A stretch of DNA of 64,000 bases. Source: Sva-07 sp963717385. GTDB lineage: Bacteria; Actinomycetota; Acidimicrobiia; Acidimicrobiales; Ilumatobacteraceae. The first letter of the stretch is position 1. Each line of letters opens with the position of its first letter. The notes under the pieces are model-generated. The model made no database searches. It worked only from the letters and a program-made list of their open reading frames with translations, and had not been told where the DNA came from. Where the stretch lies: positions 248,001-312,000 of the forward strand of contig CAVQWE010000006.1 in NCBI GenBank assembly GCA_963717385.1. Reading direction: 5' to 3'. Positions 8,762 to 17,300 of the stretch are shown in pieces. Made by a program: the position numbers and the translations under genes.

Positions 8762-9367
8762 TCAGCCGCGAAGATCACCCAGCAGTTCTGTGTGGGTCGC
8801 ATCGGACAATTCGACCGCTTCGAGGTAGTCGGGGTGCTCGATCTCGATGCGAACCGGTCCGGTCGCGAACGACTCGACCTGTTCGGGTGTCAGTTCGAAA
8901 CGGATGTAGTGCACAGCTGCCGTGACCGCTTCCCGAGTGAGTTGGCCGGCGTGAGCTTCCTCGGTGATCGACCGCACGCGGTCGCCGCTCGGCAGCACCA
9001 CGACGAACGAGCGCTCGATGCCGACGAGCTTCGGCAGCCACTCGCGCATCTGGTCGTCGCTGGTCAGTTCCAGGAACACCGTCGCCGTCAACTGACCCGG
9101 CTCGGGAATCATCGGGTTGTAGGTGTCGAGCTCGACCTGGATGTCTTCGTCGGTGACGAGCTTTTCGACGCGGGTCATCTCCTGGATCTGGAGACGCATC
9201 GTTTCGCGGTTCTCGAACATCATCGTGATGATCGTGCCGAAGGACAAGCGACGCTTGCGCTTGATCTCCATCACGTTGGCCCGGAACTCGTCGCGCTCGC
9301 GCTCGTACTCACGTACGTCGGCGATGTCGGCGAGCGTCAGTTTGCGGCTGCTGGTCTGGGGGGACAT
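8762..9367 (-). CDS. DUF3501 family protein
   Basis: A 201-residue cytoplasmic protein of unknown function. The start is ATG at 9367 (SPQTSSRKLTLADI follows); a longer open frame upstream overlaps the neighbour and lacks similarity. The segment KRKRRLSFGTIITMMFENRE near residue 33 and a C-terminal VHYIRFELTPEQV are typical of the family. DUF3501 genes are commonly found next to rubrerythrin and a two-CCG iron-sulfur oxidoreductase, exactly as here, suggesting a role in peroxide or oxidative-stress handling; that role is inferred from context only. It lies 17 bp downstream of the iron-sulfur gene. Confidence 0.88.
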   Translation of the reverse strand: MSPQTSSRKLTLADIADVREYERERDEFRANVMEIKRKRRLSFGTIITMMFENRETMRLQIQEMTRVEKLVTDEDIQVELDTYNPMIPEPGQLTATVFLELTSDDQMREWLPKLVGIERSFVVVLPSGDRVRSITEEAHAGQLTREAVTAAVHYIRFELTPEQVESFATGPVRIEIEHPDYLEAVELSDATHTELLGDLRG

Positions 9368-9384
9368 GACAATTCCTCGTGGGT

Positions 9385-10690
9385 TCAGGGTTCTTCGGCG
9401 ATGCCGTACGCGCGGGCCATCACCTGCAACGGGTGTTGCGGGGTGCGGCCGGTCTGCTCGACGATGGCGGTGTTGGCGAGATGACAATCGCCGGCCACCA
9501 CGTCGCCGCCGGCCTTGTCGATCTGGTCGCCGAGCTTCTTCGCGATCGGCACCGAGATGTCTTCGTTTCCGGCGCGGAAACCCCACATGCCATCGATGCC
9601 CGAGCACTGCTGCACGAGCTTGACCTTGGCACCGGTGAGTTTCATCAGGTCACGGCTCTTGAAGCCGATGTTCTGGGCCCGGAGGTGACAGGGCGTGTGA
9701 TAGGTGATCGACTCGACGGTTTCGCCCGTGAAGTCGGTGTCGAGCACGGTGTCGTCGGCCTTGTGCACCTTCATCAGGTATTCGGCGGCGTCGTAGGTGT
9801 GCTCGGCGACGAGTTCGGCGTCGGCCCCGCCGACGTAGTCGACGTAGTCCTTCTTGATGATGTAGCTGCACGTGGGCTGCGGCACGACGATGTCGGTGCC
9901 CGCACGCACTTCGGCGGCGAGGGTCTTGATGTTCTTCTCGGCGACCTTGGTGAACTCCTTGACGTCACCCGAGTGCAGCCATGGCGCGCCGCAACAGCCG
10001 GCGTCGGTGTTGTTGCACTCGATGCCGTTGCGTTCATAGACCTTGACGAGGTCCTTGCCGATGTCGGTCTCTTGGTATTCGACCAGACACGTCGGGAACA
10101 CCGTGACCTTGCCCTGGCGTCTGGTGAGGCTGATCTTCGGACGCTGCTTGAACCACGTGGAGAATCGCTGCTTGGCGTACGGCGGCAGCAGGCGCACCGC
10201 GGACACGCCGGTGACCTTCGCGACCGCTTTGCGGATCCCGGAGCCGGGTTCGGCGTTGACGATCTTGTTGGCGATCGGGCCCGGTGGTGGTGGCGAGCGT
10301 GCCGAGCAGGTCCGTGCGACCCATCATCTGGGTCGTGATCTTGTCGCGCGCCGACTTGTGGCCGTTGGCGTACTGCATGGCGTCGGCGCGCAGCATCAGC
10401 CGGGGGAAGTCGAGGTTCCACTCGTGCAACTCGGGAATGTACGGACAGTTGACGTAGCAGAGCTTGCACTGGAAGCACTCGTCGACGACCTGGTCCTGCT
10501 CGGCGGGGGTGAGCCGACCGGCGTCCTGATCGTCGTGCTTGTCGACCATCTCGAACAGCGTGGGAAACGACGTACAGAACTTGAAGCACAGCCGGCATCC
10601 ATGGCACAGGTCGTAGACCCGTGTGAGTTCCTCCCGAACGTCTGCCTCGTCGAAATAGACGGGATCCTTCGGGTCATACGTCGTCGTCAT
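9385..10690 (-). CDS. GlpC/HdrD-like iron-sulfur oxidoreductase (one frameshift)
   Basis: About 434 residues. The N-terminus has two ferredoxin motifs, CHGCRLCFKFC (near residue 29) and CFQCKLCYVNCP (near 70), each followed by a typical CP-type helix. The C-terminal half has two cysteine-rich CCG domains, seen as CLVEYQETDIG...CCGAPW and CHLRAQNIGF...CSGIDGMWG. This is the fold of GlpC and heterodisulfide-reductase subunit D: electron transfer, probably at the membrane. A one-base insertion in a GGG/CCC run near 10280 splits the frame; removing it restores the residues GPIANKIVNAEPGSG. Start ATG 10690. It belongs to a module with rubrerythrin and DUF3501, so it may feed electrons to peroxide reduction (inference). 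Confidence 0.85.
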
Positions 10691-10747
10691 GCAGGTCAGT
10701 CTTCCCGGGGAGGCGTTCGTCGAACAAGCGTGTGCGTGGTGACCGGT

Positions 10748-10784
10748 GTCGTGGAGGGGGCTGCGTCGCAGCCCCCTCCACGAC
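10748..10784 (-). terminator. Strong hairpin downstream of rubrerythrin
   Basis: An inverted repeat with 18-bp arms: GTCGTGGAGGGGGCTGCG pairs with its exact complement after one base (in practice a small GCGTCGC loop). It begins 6 bp past the rubrerythrin stop and ends 57 bp before the iron-sulfur gene. There is no U-run, so it could be an intrinsic terminator of the actinobacterial type or an mRNA-stabilising stem that sets different levels for rubrerythrin and the downstream genes. Confidence 0.7.
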
Positions 10785-10790
10785 CGGGTG

Positions 10791-11210
10791 TCAGGAAATG
10801 CTCTCGAGGCCCTGCGTGAAGCGGCCGGCGTGGCTCTTCTCGGCGCGTGCGAGGGTTTCGAACCAGTCGGCGATCTCGTCGAAGCCTTCGTCACGGGCGG
10901 TCTTGGCGAAGCCGGGGTACATCTGGGTGTACTCGTAGGTCTCGCCGGCGATCGACGCCTTGAAGTTCTCTTCGGTGTCGCCAATGGGCTCGCCGGAGGC
11001 GGGGTCGCCAACTTCGGCCAAGTATTCGAGGTGGCCGTGTGCGTGGCCGGTTTCGCCTTCGGCCACCGAGCGGAACAGCGCCGCCGAGTCGGGGTAGCCC
11101 TCGATGTCGGCCTTCTGTGCGAACCACAGGTAACGGCGGTTGGCCTGGCTCTCGCCGGCAAACGCCTCTTTCAGGTTCTCGTGGGTCTTGGTGCCGTTGA
11201 GGTCAGCCAT
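10791..11210 (-). CDS. Rubrerythrin (erythrin domain only)
   Basis: A 139-residue ferritin-like diiron protein that reduces hydrogen peroxide. Diiron ligands are visible in the helices EAFAGESQANRRYLWFAQKA (residues ~15-34), EGETGHAHGHLEYL (~50), ETYEYTQMYPGFAKTARDEG (~85-104) and ARAEKSHAGRF (~125). The C-terminal rubredoxin domain of classical rubrerythrin is absent, so an external electron donor is needed; the adjacent iron-sulfur oxidoreductase is a candidate. Start ATG 11210 is set by AAGGAG 8 bases upstream; a further 14 upstream codons are in frame but lack similarity. The gene is preceded by a truncated Fur-like frame. Confidence 0.93.
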   Translation of the reverse strand: MADLNGTKTHENLKEAFAGESQANRRYLWFAQKADIEGYPDSAALFRSVAEGETGHAHGHLEYLAEVGDPASGEPIGDTEENFKASIAGETYEYTQMYPGFAKTARDEGFDEIADWFETLARAEKSHAGRFTQGLESIS

Positions 11211-11356
11211 GTTGGTGCTCCTTGTTGGGGGTGTTGGTTGAGAGTTCGGCAACCGTGCAGGTTGCGCGCGTACAAGGCGAACAGGAGTTGGCGTTGGGGG
11301 CTCACCCCGAGCCCGCTGGCACGGAATGCCTCAGCGAGTTCCGTCGGCGACTGCAC
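11171..11356 (-). pseudogene. Truncated Fur/PerR-like N-terminus
   Basis: A 61-codon frame starting GTG at 11356 after GAGGTC. Its first ~33 residues (SPTELAEAFRASGLGVSPQR then QLLFALYARN) resemble the first helices of the Fur/PerR winged helix, where the family has a TPQR motif. The similarity stops there; the rest of the frame reads through the rubrerythrin ribosome site. There is no room for the remaining DNA-binding domain, the metal site or the dimerisation domain before rubrerythrin begins at 11210, so this is not a simple frameshift. It may be the relic of a peroxide-sensing regulator that once headed this module. Similarity is short and the call is tentative. Confidence 0.4.
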
Positions 11357-11368
11357 GACCTCAGTTCT

Positions 11369-11407
11369 ATCTGCATGGTCTGCAGATCAACAATTGATGC
11401 CAATTGG
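11369..11407. promoter_or_regulatory. Inverted repeats in the glpD / rubrerythrin divergent region
   Basis: Three short dyads lie in an unusually AT-rich patch. ATCTGCA (11369-11375) pairs with TGCAGAT (11381-11387) across 5 bases. TCAA-CAA-TTGA follows at 11387-11397, and the palindrome CCAATTGG is at 11400-11407, giving two CAATTG cores about 10 bp apart, one helical turn. The patch sits between the Fur-like remnant (minus) and glpD (plus), so it may be an operator for either side. The regulator is unknown. Confidence 0.4.
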
Positions 11408-11517
11408 GACCTTCTCCCCTGGTCAACCACCATCTCCACCCCGTTCGTGTTGCAGTTCGGCAGCGGTGCCCCATCCGAAGTGTCACGGAAACGGGGTTTC
11501 TCGTAGTCTCCGGGGCG

Positions 11518-13227
11518 ATGTCGGGACCCAAGCGGCCATTCGAACGCAGCGCGATGCTCGATGCGCTACGCGCCGCCACGCCCGACGACCCGTTCGACGT
11601 GGTGGTGATCGGCGGGGGCATCACCGGTGTCGGAGTGGCGCTCGACGCTGCGGCACGAGGGCTGCGCACGGCACTGGTCGAGCGCGACGACTTCGCCAGC
11701 GGCACGTCGTCGAAGAGTTCGAAGATGGTCCACGGCGGCCTGCGCTACCTGCAGAACGGCGACGTCCGACTCGTGTACGAGGCGCTGCGCGAACGGCGTC
11801 GCCTGATGAAGAATGCGCCCCACCTGGTGGAGATCCTGCCGTTCATGATCCCGATCCTCACCAAGGACGGCGTCGTGTCGAAGAAGGTCGCCAAGGCACT
11901 CGGCTCGGCGATGTGGATGTACGACCTCACCGGCGGCTGGCGCATCGGCAAACTCCACAAGCGGGTGTCGGGCGAGCAGGCCGCAGCCCACTTCCCCACC
12001 ACCCACCTCGACAAGCTCAGCGCCGGCTATCTGTATTTCGACGCCGCCGCCGACGACGCTCGCCTCGCGCTCACCATCGCCCGCACAGCGGCAGACCGCG
12101 GCGCGATCGTCGCCAATCGTTGCGCGGTCATCGACGTCACGATCGACGACGACACCGGCCGGGCCAATGGCATCACCGTGAGCGCCGACGACGACACGTT
12201 CCACGTCGCCGCACGCTGTGTCGTCAACGCGGCCGGCGTCTGGGCCGACGAAGTGCGATCACTCGACGAAACCGAACACCCCGACTCCATTCGACCGGCC
12301 AAGGGAGTTCACGTCACGGTGCCGTGGGACAAGATTCGCGTCGACATCGCGGTGATCATCCCGGTACGCGCCGACAAGCGCAGCCTGTTCCTCGTGCCAT
12401 GGGGTCCGCGCCCCGATGGCACCTTCGACCACGTGTACATCGGCACCACCGACACCGACTACGACGGCCCGCTCGACGATCCGCAGTGCACGGCCGACGA
12501 CATCGACTACGTGCTCACCGCACTCAACCAGGCGCTCGACCCGAGCATCACCGAACGGGTGACCGCCGACGACATCACCGGGGTGTGGGCCGGGTTGCGC
12601 CCGCTGGTCAAGGCCCCGACCACCGACGCGGCCGCATCGAAGACCGCCGACCTCTCGCGCCAGCACCAGGTGGCGGTCAGCGACACCGGTGTCGTGCGGG
12701 TGAACGGTGGCAAGCTGACGACCTACCGCGAGATGGCGGAGGACACCGTCGACGTGGTGGCCAAGCAGCTCGGGGCTCCCCGTCGAGCGAGGCGTTCAGC
12801 GACGAGGCATCTGCGAATCCTCGGCGCGGGACGCAGCACCACGGCCGAGCCGGGCAGCACCGAACACCACCTCGCCCACCGCTACGGCACGATGGCCGAC
12901 GAGATCCGAACCCTCGTGGCCTTTCGCCCCGACCTCGGTGAGCCCCTCGTGCCCGGGCAGCCGTATCTGCGCGCCGAAGCCGTGTACGCGGTTCGACACG
13001 AAATGGCGACAACGCTCGATGACGTGCTCGCTCGGCGCACCCGCGCTCACCTGTTCGACCGACCCGCAAGCCTCGATGCCGCACCCGCCGTCGCTGCGCT
13101 GATGGCCGATGAACTCGGGTGGTCGACCGACGAAACCGCACGCGAGCTCGACGCCTATCGGCGATTGTGCGAGACCGAACAGAACGCAGGAGCCGAACAT
13201 GCCCACGTCGCCAACACCACCGATTGA
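11518..13227 (+). CDS. glpD: Glycerol-3-phosphate dehydrogenase (FAD)
   Basis: A 569-residue membrane-associated flavoenzyme that oxidises glycerol-3-phosphate to dihydroxyacetone phosphate and passes electrons to quinone. The N-terminal FAD-binding Rossmann motif VVVIGGGITGVGVALDAA is at about residues 27-44. FASGTSSKSSKMVHGGLRYL at about 61-80 and GLRPLVKAP near residue 362 are GlpD signatures, and the C-terminus has the GlpD-type helical domain. Start ATG 11518 has GGGG just upstream; an upstream extension in frame is not similar. It leads a tightly packed four-gene operon with an AGPS-like flavoprotein, a membrane protein and glycerol kinase; the next gene overlaps it by 29 bp. Confidence 0.95.
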   Translation: MSGPKRPFERSAMLDALRAATPDDPFDVVVIGGGITGVGVALDAAARGLRTALVERDDFASGTSSKSSKMVHGGLRYLQNGDVRLVYEALRERRRLMKNAPHLVEILPFMIPILTKDGVVSKKVAKALGSAMWMYDLTGGWRIGKLHKRVSGEQAAAHFPTTHLDKLSAGYLYFDAAADDARLALTIARTAADRGAIVANRCAVIDVTIDDDTGRANGITVSADDDTFHVAARCVVNAAGVWADEVRSLDETEHPDSIRPAKGVHVTVPWDKIRVDIAVIIPVRADKRSLFLVPWGPRPDGTFDHVYIGTTDTDYDGPLDDPQCTADDIDYVLTALNQALDPSITERVTADDITGVWAGLRPLVKAPTTDAAASKTADLSRQHQVAVSDTGVVRVNGGKLTTYREMAEDTVDVVAKQLGAPRRARRSATRHLRILGAGRSTTAEPGSTEHHLAHRYGTMADEIRTLVAFRPDLGEPLVPGQPYLRAEAVYAVRHEMATTLDDVLARRTRAHLFDRPASLDAAPAVAALMADELGWSTDETARELDAYRRLCETEQNAGAEHAHVANTTD

Positions 13228-14696
13228 GCTGCTCGGCAGCGACGCCCGCCTCACCGGGGTCGGCGTCGAGGTCCCAGCGGAGGCCGTTGACGCCCTCGCA
13301 TCGATCTGCGAGACGATCGAGGCCGACGGCGCAACGGTCGACCCGGTGGCCGAAGCGAGCCGCGACTGGTGGCCACTCGCACTGCACTGGGCACTCGCCG
13401 GCCAGGTGCCGCGCCTCGCCGACGTCGTCGTGCGACCCACGTCGACCGACGAGGTGGTCCGCGTGGTGCAAGTGTGCAACAACGCCCGACTTCCCCTCAC
13501 CGTCTCCGGCGGTCGGAGCGGCGTCTGCGGTGCGGCAGCTCCGGTCTTCGGTGGCGTGGTGCTCGACGCCACAGCGCTGTCGGGCGTCGTCGGCGTCGAC
13601 GCCGTCTCTGGCATCGTCGAGGTGTTGCCCGGTACGTTCGGGCCAGATCTCGAAGACGTACTCCGTGAGGGCCACGGGCTGTCGGTCGGCCACTTCCCAC
13701 AGAGCTTCGATCTCGCAACCGTCGGCGGTTGGGTGGCCTCGCGAGGCGCCGGTCAGTACTCGACTCGCTACGGCAAGATCGAGGACATGGTGGTCGGCCT
13801 CGAAGCCGTTCTCGCCGATGGCACGGTGATTCGTACCGGTGGAGCCCCCGCCGCAGCCGCTGGGCCCGACCTCACACAACTCCTCGTCGGGTCGGAAGGC
13901 ACGCTCGCTGTGATCACCAGGGTCTGGCTGCGAACTCACCCGGTTCCCATCCACGAGCAGCGCGCTGCGTACGCGTTTCCCACCTTTGCCGATGGGGTCG
14001 AAGCATGCCGGCAGATCCTGCAGGCCGGAGCCACCCCAGCGGTACTTCGCTTGTACGACACCGTCGAGTCGCAACGCGGTCAGGGCGGCGATGGCACGCA
14101 ATGCATGCTGCTCGTACTCGACGAAGGAGACGTCGATCTCGTCGACGCGACGATGCGGATCGTCGAACCGCAGCTGCCTCGCGAACACAGCCGTCTCGGC
14201 GGACGACGCACTCGTCGACGCATGGATGGGCCACCGCAACGACACCTCCGCGCTCCAGGGTCTCACCCGCAAAGGCTTCGTGGTCGACACGATGGAGATC
14301 GCCGCACCCTGGTCGAGACTCGACACCTTGTTCGACGACGTCCGCGCCGCATTGATGGCGGTACCACACTCCCGAGCCGCTACCTGCCACCTGTCGCACA
14401 GCTACGCCGACGGCGCCTGCTTGTATTTCACGTTCGCGGCGACGCCCCCGCCCGACGAAGTCGAGTCGACGTATGTCGCGCTGTGGGACGCAGGCCAACG
14501 CGCCGTGCTCGCTGGCGGCGGCAACCTGTCGCATCACCACGGCGTCGGGCTCAACCGCGGCCGGTTCATGGCCGAAGCGCTGGGCTCTGCACATCAGGTG
14601 CTGATCGCCCTCAAGTCCAGCCTCGATCCGAACGGCATCATGAATCCGGGCAAGCTCGGAATTCCCACACCGTTCGGTGAGGTCGCCTGGCCGTGA
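13199..14696 (+). CDS. FAD-binding oxidoreductase, AGPS-like (one frameshift)
   Basis: About 498 residues. An N-terminal FAD-binding domain (VVRPTSTDEVVRVVQVCNN; FDLATVGGWVASRGAGQYS; LVGSEGTLAVITRVWL) is followed by an oxidase C-terminal domain. ATCHLSHSYADGACLYFTFA and the ending SLDPNGIMNPGKLG point to the alkylglycerone-phosphate synthase (AGPS) branch rather than to D-lactate or glycolate oxidases. AGPS makes the ether bond of ether lipids from acyl-DHAP, and DHAP is the GlpD product, so context fits, but this specific activity is inferred. A shift near 14185-14205 separates REHS from AVSADDALVDAW. Start ATG 13199 has AGGAG 8 bases upstream. Confidence 0.8.
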
Positions 14697-15133
14697 CCAC
14701 CTCCTCCGCCACCACCAGCCGCTGGGATCGCGACGCCGTCCGCGCCGGCATCGGTGTCTGTCTGATCTTGGCGATACCGCTCACGCTGATCGCTGCGTTC
14801 GTCGATTCCGACTCGTCGGGTGTGAACGCGTTCTTCTTCTTCGGCGCGATGTTCGGCTTCGTGCTCGGCGGAGGATGTGCGGCTTGGGTCCAACGCCGCG
14901 GCACCCCGATGTCACACGGCGTGCTCACCACGATCGTCGCCTACCTCGGCGCGCAAGGCATCTTCATCGCGATTCGGCTCGTTCGAGGTGAGAGCGTGAA
15001 CTGGTTCGGGGTGTTCTTCACACTGTCGTTGGTGACGCTCGCCGGGCTGTTCGGCGGCATCCTGGGCAGCCAACTCCAGGCACGGGGATTCGTGCCGTCG
15101 AGCCAGCGCGGCACCCAACGGGGGACTCAGTGA
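14693..15133 (+). CDS. Four-helix membrane protein, unknown function
   Basis: A 146-residue integral membrane protein with four predicted hydrophobic segments, near residues 19-37 (GIGVCLILAIPLTLIAAFV), 45-64, 76-95 and 104-125. It has no motif I recognise. The GTG start overlaps the preceding stop in a GTGA and its own stop overlaps the glpK start in another GTGA, so it is translationally coupled on both sides. That placement suggests a role in glycerol uptake or in anchoring the pathway, but it does not resemble GlpF aquaglyceroporins (no NPA motifs). Confidence 0.7.
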   Translation: MTTSSATTSRWDRDAVRAGIGVCLILAIPLTLIAAFVDSDSSGVNAFFFFGAMFGFVLGGGCAAWVQRRGTPMSHGVLTTIVAYLGAQGIFIAIRLVRGESVNWFGVFFTLSLVTLAGLFGGILGSQLQARGFVPSSQRGTQRGTQ

Positions 15134-16599
15134 GCACCATTCTGGTCATCGACGTCGGCACCACTGGGTTGCGCGCCTCGCTCGTCGACGAGACCCTCGC
15201 CGTGCGTGCAATGGAGTACCGGGCCTGCCCACCGAACACGCCGGCACCGGGACTGGTCGAGTTCGACGGCATCGAACTGGCAGCTTCACTGCTCGACGCA
15301 GCCCACACCGCCATCGCCTCCGCGTCGGAGCCGATCGCCGCAGTCGGCATCACCAACCAGCGTGCCAGCACCATGGTGTGGGACCGCGCCACCGGTGTGC
15401 CGGTCGGCCCCGGCCTCGGCTGGCAAGACCTGCGCACCGTCGGCGACTGCATCATGGCGAAGATCGAGCACGGCTGGCAGGTCGCTCCGAATCAGTCGTC
15501 GACCAAGGCCGGGTGGATCCTCGCCAACACCCCCGACCTCGACGGACGCGACTTGTGCGTCGGCACGATCGACAGTTGGATCGCATGGACGCTGAGCGAT
15601 GGAGCGCTCCATGTGAGCGACCAGACGAATGCGTCGGCCACCACGAATGGACTCCGCGTCGTCGATGGAACCGCGTGGGCGCACGAGCGTTGCGCTGCGT
15701 TCGGCGTTCCCGAATCGATGCTGCCCACCGTGGTCGATTCAGTCGGTGTGATCGGTCACGCCACGGCGCTGCCCGGCTCTCCCCCGATCGCCGCGATGCT
15801 CGGCGATCAGCAGGCCTCACTCATCGGTCAGAGTTGCGTCAAGCCAGGACGGGCCAAGATCACGTTCGGCACCGGCGGCATGCTCGACCTGTGCACCGAC
15901 AACGGGGTGCCGTCCGACGCGAGCCGCCACGAAGCAGGCACATATCCGCTTCCGCTGTGGTCACGCGACGGCAAGATCACCTGGGGCGTCGAGGCGATCA
16001 TGCTGTCGGCGGGCACCAACGTCGAATGGCTGCGCGACGACCTCGGACTGATCACGACGAGCGCCGAGAGCCACGACGTCGCCGCCATGTGCAACGACAC
16101 CGACGGCGTGGTCTACGTGCCTGCGCTCCTCGGCCTGGGCACCCCCAAGTGGGACTACGGGGCACGAGGAACACTGCTCGGGATCACCCGCGGCACCGCG
16201 AGACCCCACGTCGTGCGTGCAGTCCTCGAGGGAATCGCCCATCGTGGCGCCGACCTCCTCGACGCCGCACGCGCCGACAGCGGAGTCGACATCCACACGG
16301 TGCGCATCGATGGCGGGATGAGCGCCAATCCCACGTTCGCCCAGGCCTTGGCCGACGCCGCCAACTGCGCGATCGAGGTGTCGCCGGTGGCAGAGGCGAC
16401 AACGATCGGGGCTGCGTTCATGGCCGGCCTCGGCGTCGGACTGTTCGCCGACATGGACGACCTCGACGGCCTGTGGAATCCGGCGCACGTGGTCGAGCCG
16501 CGCGATTCCAACTCGCATGGTGCACGCCGAGCACGCTGGGCTGACGCGCTCGATCGTGCCGGTGGCTGGCACGCCGATCTCTCCGCGCTCGAGTTCTGA
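15130..16599 (+). CDS. glpK: Glycerol kinase-like FGGY-family carbohydrate kinase
   Basis: A 489-residue FGGY kinase. The N-terminal phosphate-binding motif is ILVIDVGTTGLRASLVD. GITNQRASTMVWDRATG followed by GPGLGWQDLRT matches the glycerol kinase ITNQRETT/W-QD-RT region, and the C-terminal ATP site is seen as VRIDGGMSANPTFAQALAD near residue 398. It would make glycerol-3-phosphate for the GlpD encoded three genes upstream. The assignment as glycerol rather than another polyol kinase rests on motif details and operon context. The usual R-x-R allosteric residues are not clear. Start GTG 15130 overlaps the previous stop by 4 bp. Confidence 0.85.
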   Translation: MSTILVIDVGTTGLRASLVDETLAVRAMEYRACPPNTPAPGLVEFDGIELAASLLDAAHTAIASASEPIAAVGITNQRASTMVWDRATGVPVGPGLGWQDLRTVGDCIMAKIEHGWQVAPNQSSTKAGWILANTPDLDGRDLCVGTIDSWIAWTLSDGALHVSDQTNASATTNGLRVVDGTAWAHERCAAFGVPESMLPTVVDSVGVIGHATALPGSPPIAAMLGDQQASLIGQSCVKPGRAKITFGTGGMLDLCTDNGVPSDASRHEAGTYPLPLWSRDGKITWGVEAIMLSAGTNVEWLRDDLGLITTSAESHDVAAMCNDTDGVVYVPALLGLGTPKWDYGARGTLLGITRGTARPHVVRAVLEGIAHRGADLLDAARADSGVDIHTVRIDGGMSANPTFAQALADAANCAIEVSPVAEATTIGAAFMAGLGVGLFADMDDLDGLWNPAHVVEPRDSNSHGARRARWADALDRAGGWHADLSALEF

Positions 16600-16697
16600 G
16601 CGATCACCCGATGAGCACCCCTCGGACCCTAGAATTGCGCCGACGCCCTCCCAGCGGGAAGGCTGACGTACGCATGACCCCGAAAGGACACTCCCCC

Positions 16698-17300
16698 GTG
16701 GATCTCGATTCCGCTGCACCGGCCTCGTCCCGGCGCGGCCTCATCAGCGCCTTGGGCGCTGCCGGCCTCGCCAGCGCAGCAGCCCTCAGCATCGCCCGTC
16801 CCGCGTCGGCTGCCCCGTTCGCCCCAACCGACGAGGACAAGGTGTTCCTCCGCCAGGCCATGGAGCTCGAGCTCACGGCGCAGGCGCTGTACCAGGTGGC
16901 GATCGATGCCGGCCTGTCCGACGTGGCACTCGAGTTGGCGGTGGTGTTCGCCGAGAACCATGTCACCTACGCCGACAAGATCGCAGGTGGCGCAGGCTTC
17001 TCCGCCAACACCCGCAACGAAGAGGTCTTCGTTCAACTCGAGTCGTCGTTCGCAACCAGCAACGCCGAGGCGTTTGCTGTGGCCGCACGTGATCTCGAGA
17101 ACACTGCAGCCGCCACGCACACGGCGCTGCTGCCCGAGTACGTGTCCGTCGATGCCCGCACGCTCACGGCGTCGATCCTCGTGGTCGAGGCCCGCATGGC
17201 CACGGTGCTCACCGATTTCGCAGGCCTCGACTCCGACCTCGATGACGTCTTCGAGCCTGATGCCGCACCCCTCGATCTCACTGCCGGAGCCGAGTCATGA
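16698..17300 (+). CDS. Tat-exported ferritin-like protein
   Basis: A 200-residue protein. Start GTG 16698 is supported by AAAGGA 9 bases upstream; an in-frame ATG at 16674 is possible but less well placed. Residues 11-40 are a twin-arginine signal: SSRRGLISALGAAGLASAAA, then a cleavage-like ARPASAAPF. The mature part is a four-helix ferritin-like domain with glutamates and histidines in MELELTAQALYQVAIDAG, VVFAENHVTYADKIAG and LENTAAATHTALL. Metal binding or oxidase activity is plausible but unproven. Its stop overlaps the next gene, another ferritin-like protein, in an ATGA, so the two are probably partners. Confidence 0.82.
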   Translation: MDLDSAAPASSRRGLISALGAAGLASAAALSIARPASAAPFAPTDEDKVFLRQAMELELTAQALYQVAIDAGLSDVALELAVVFAENHVTYADKIAGGAGFSANTRNEEVFVQLESSFATSNAEAFAVAARDLENTAAATHTALLPEYVSVDARTLTASILVVEARMATVLTDFAGLDSDLDDVFEPDAAPLDLTAGAES

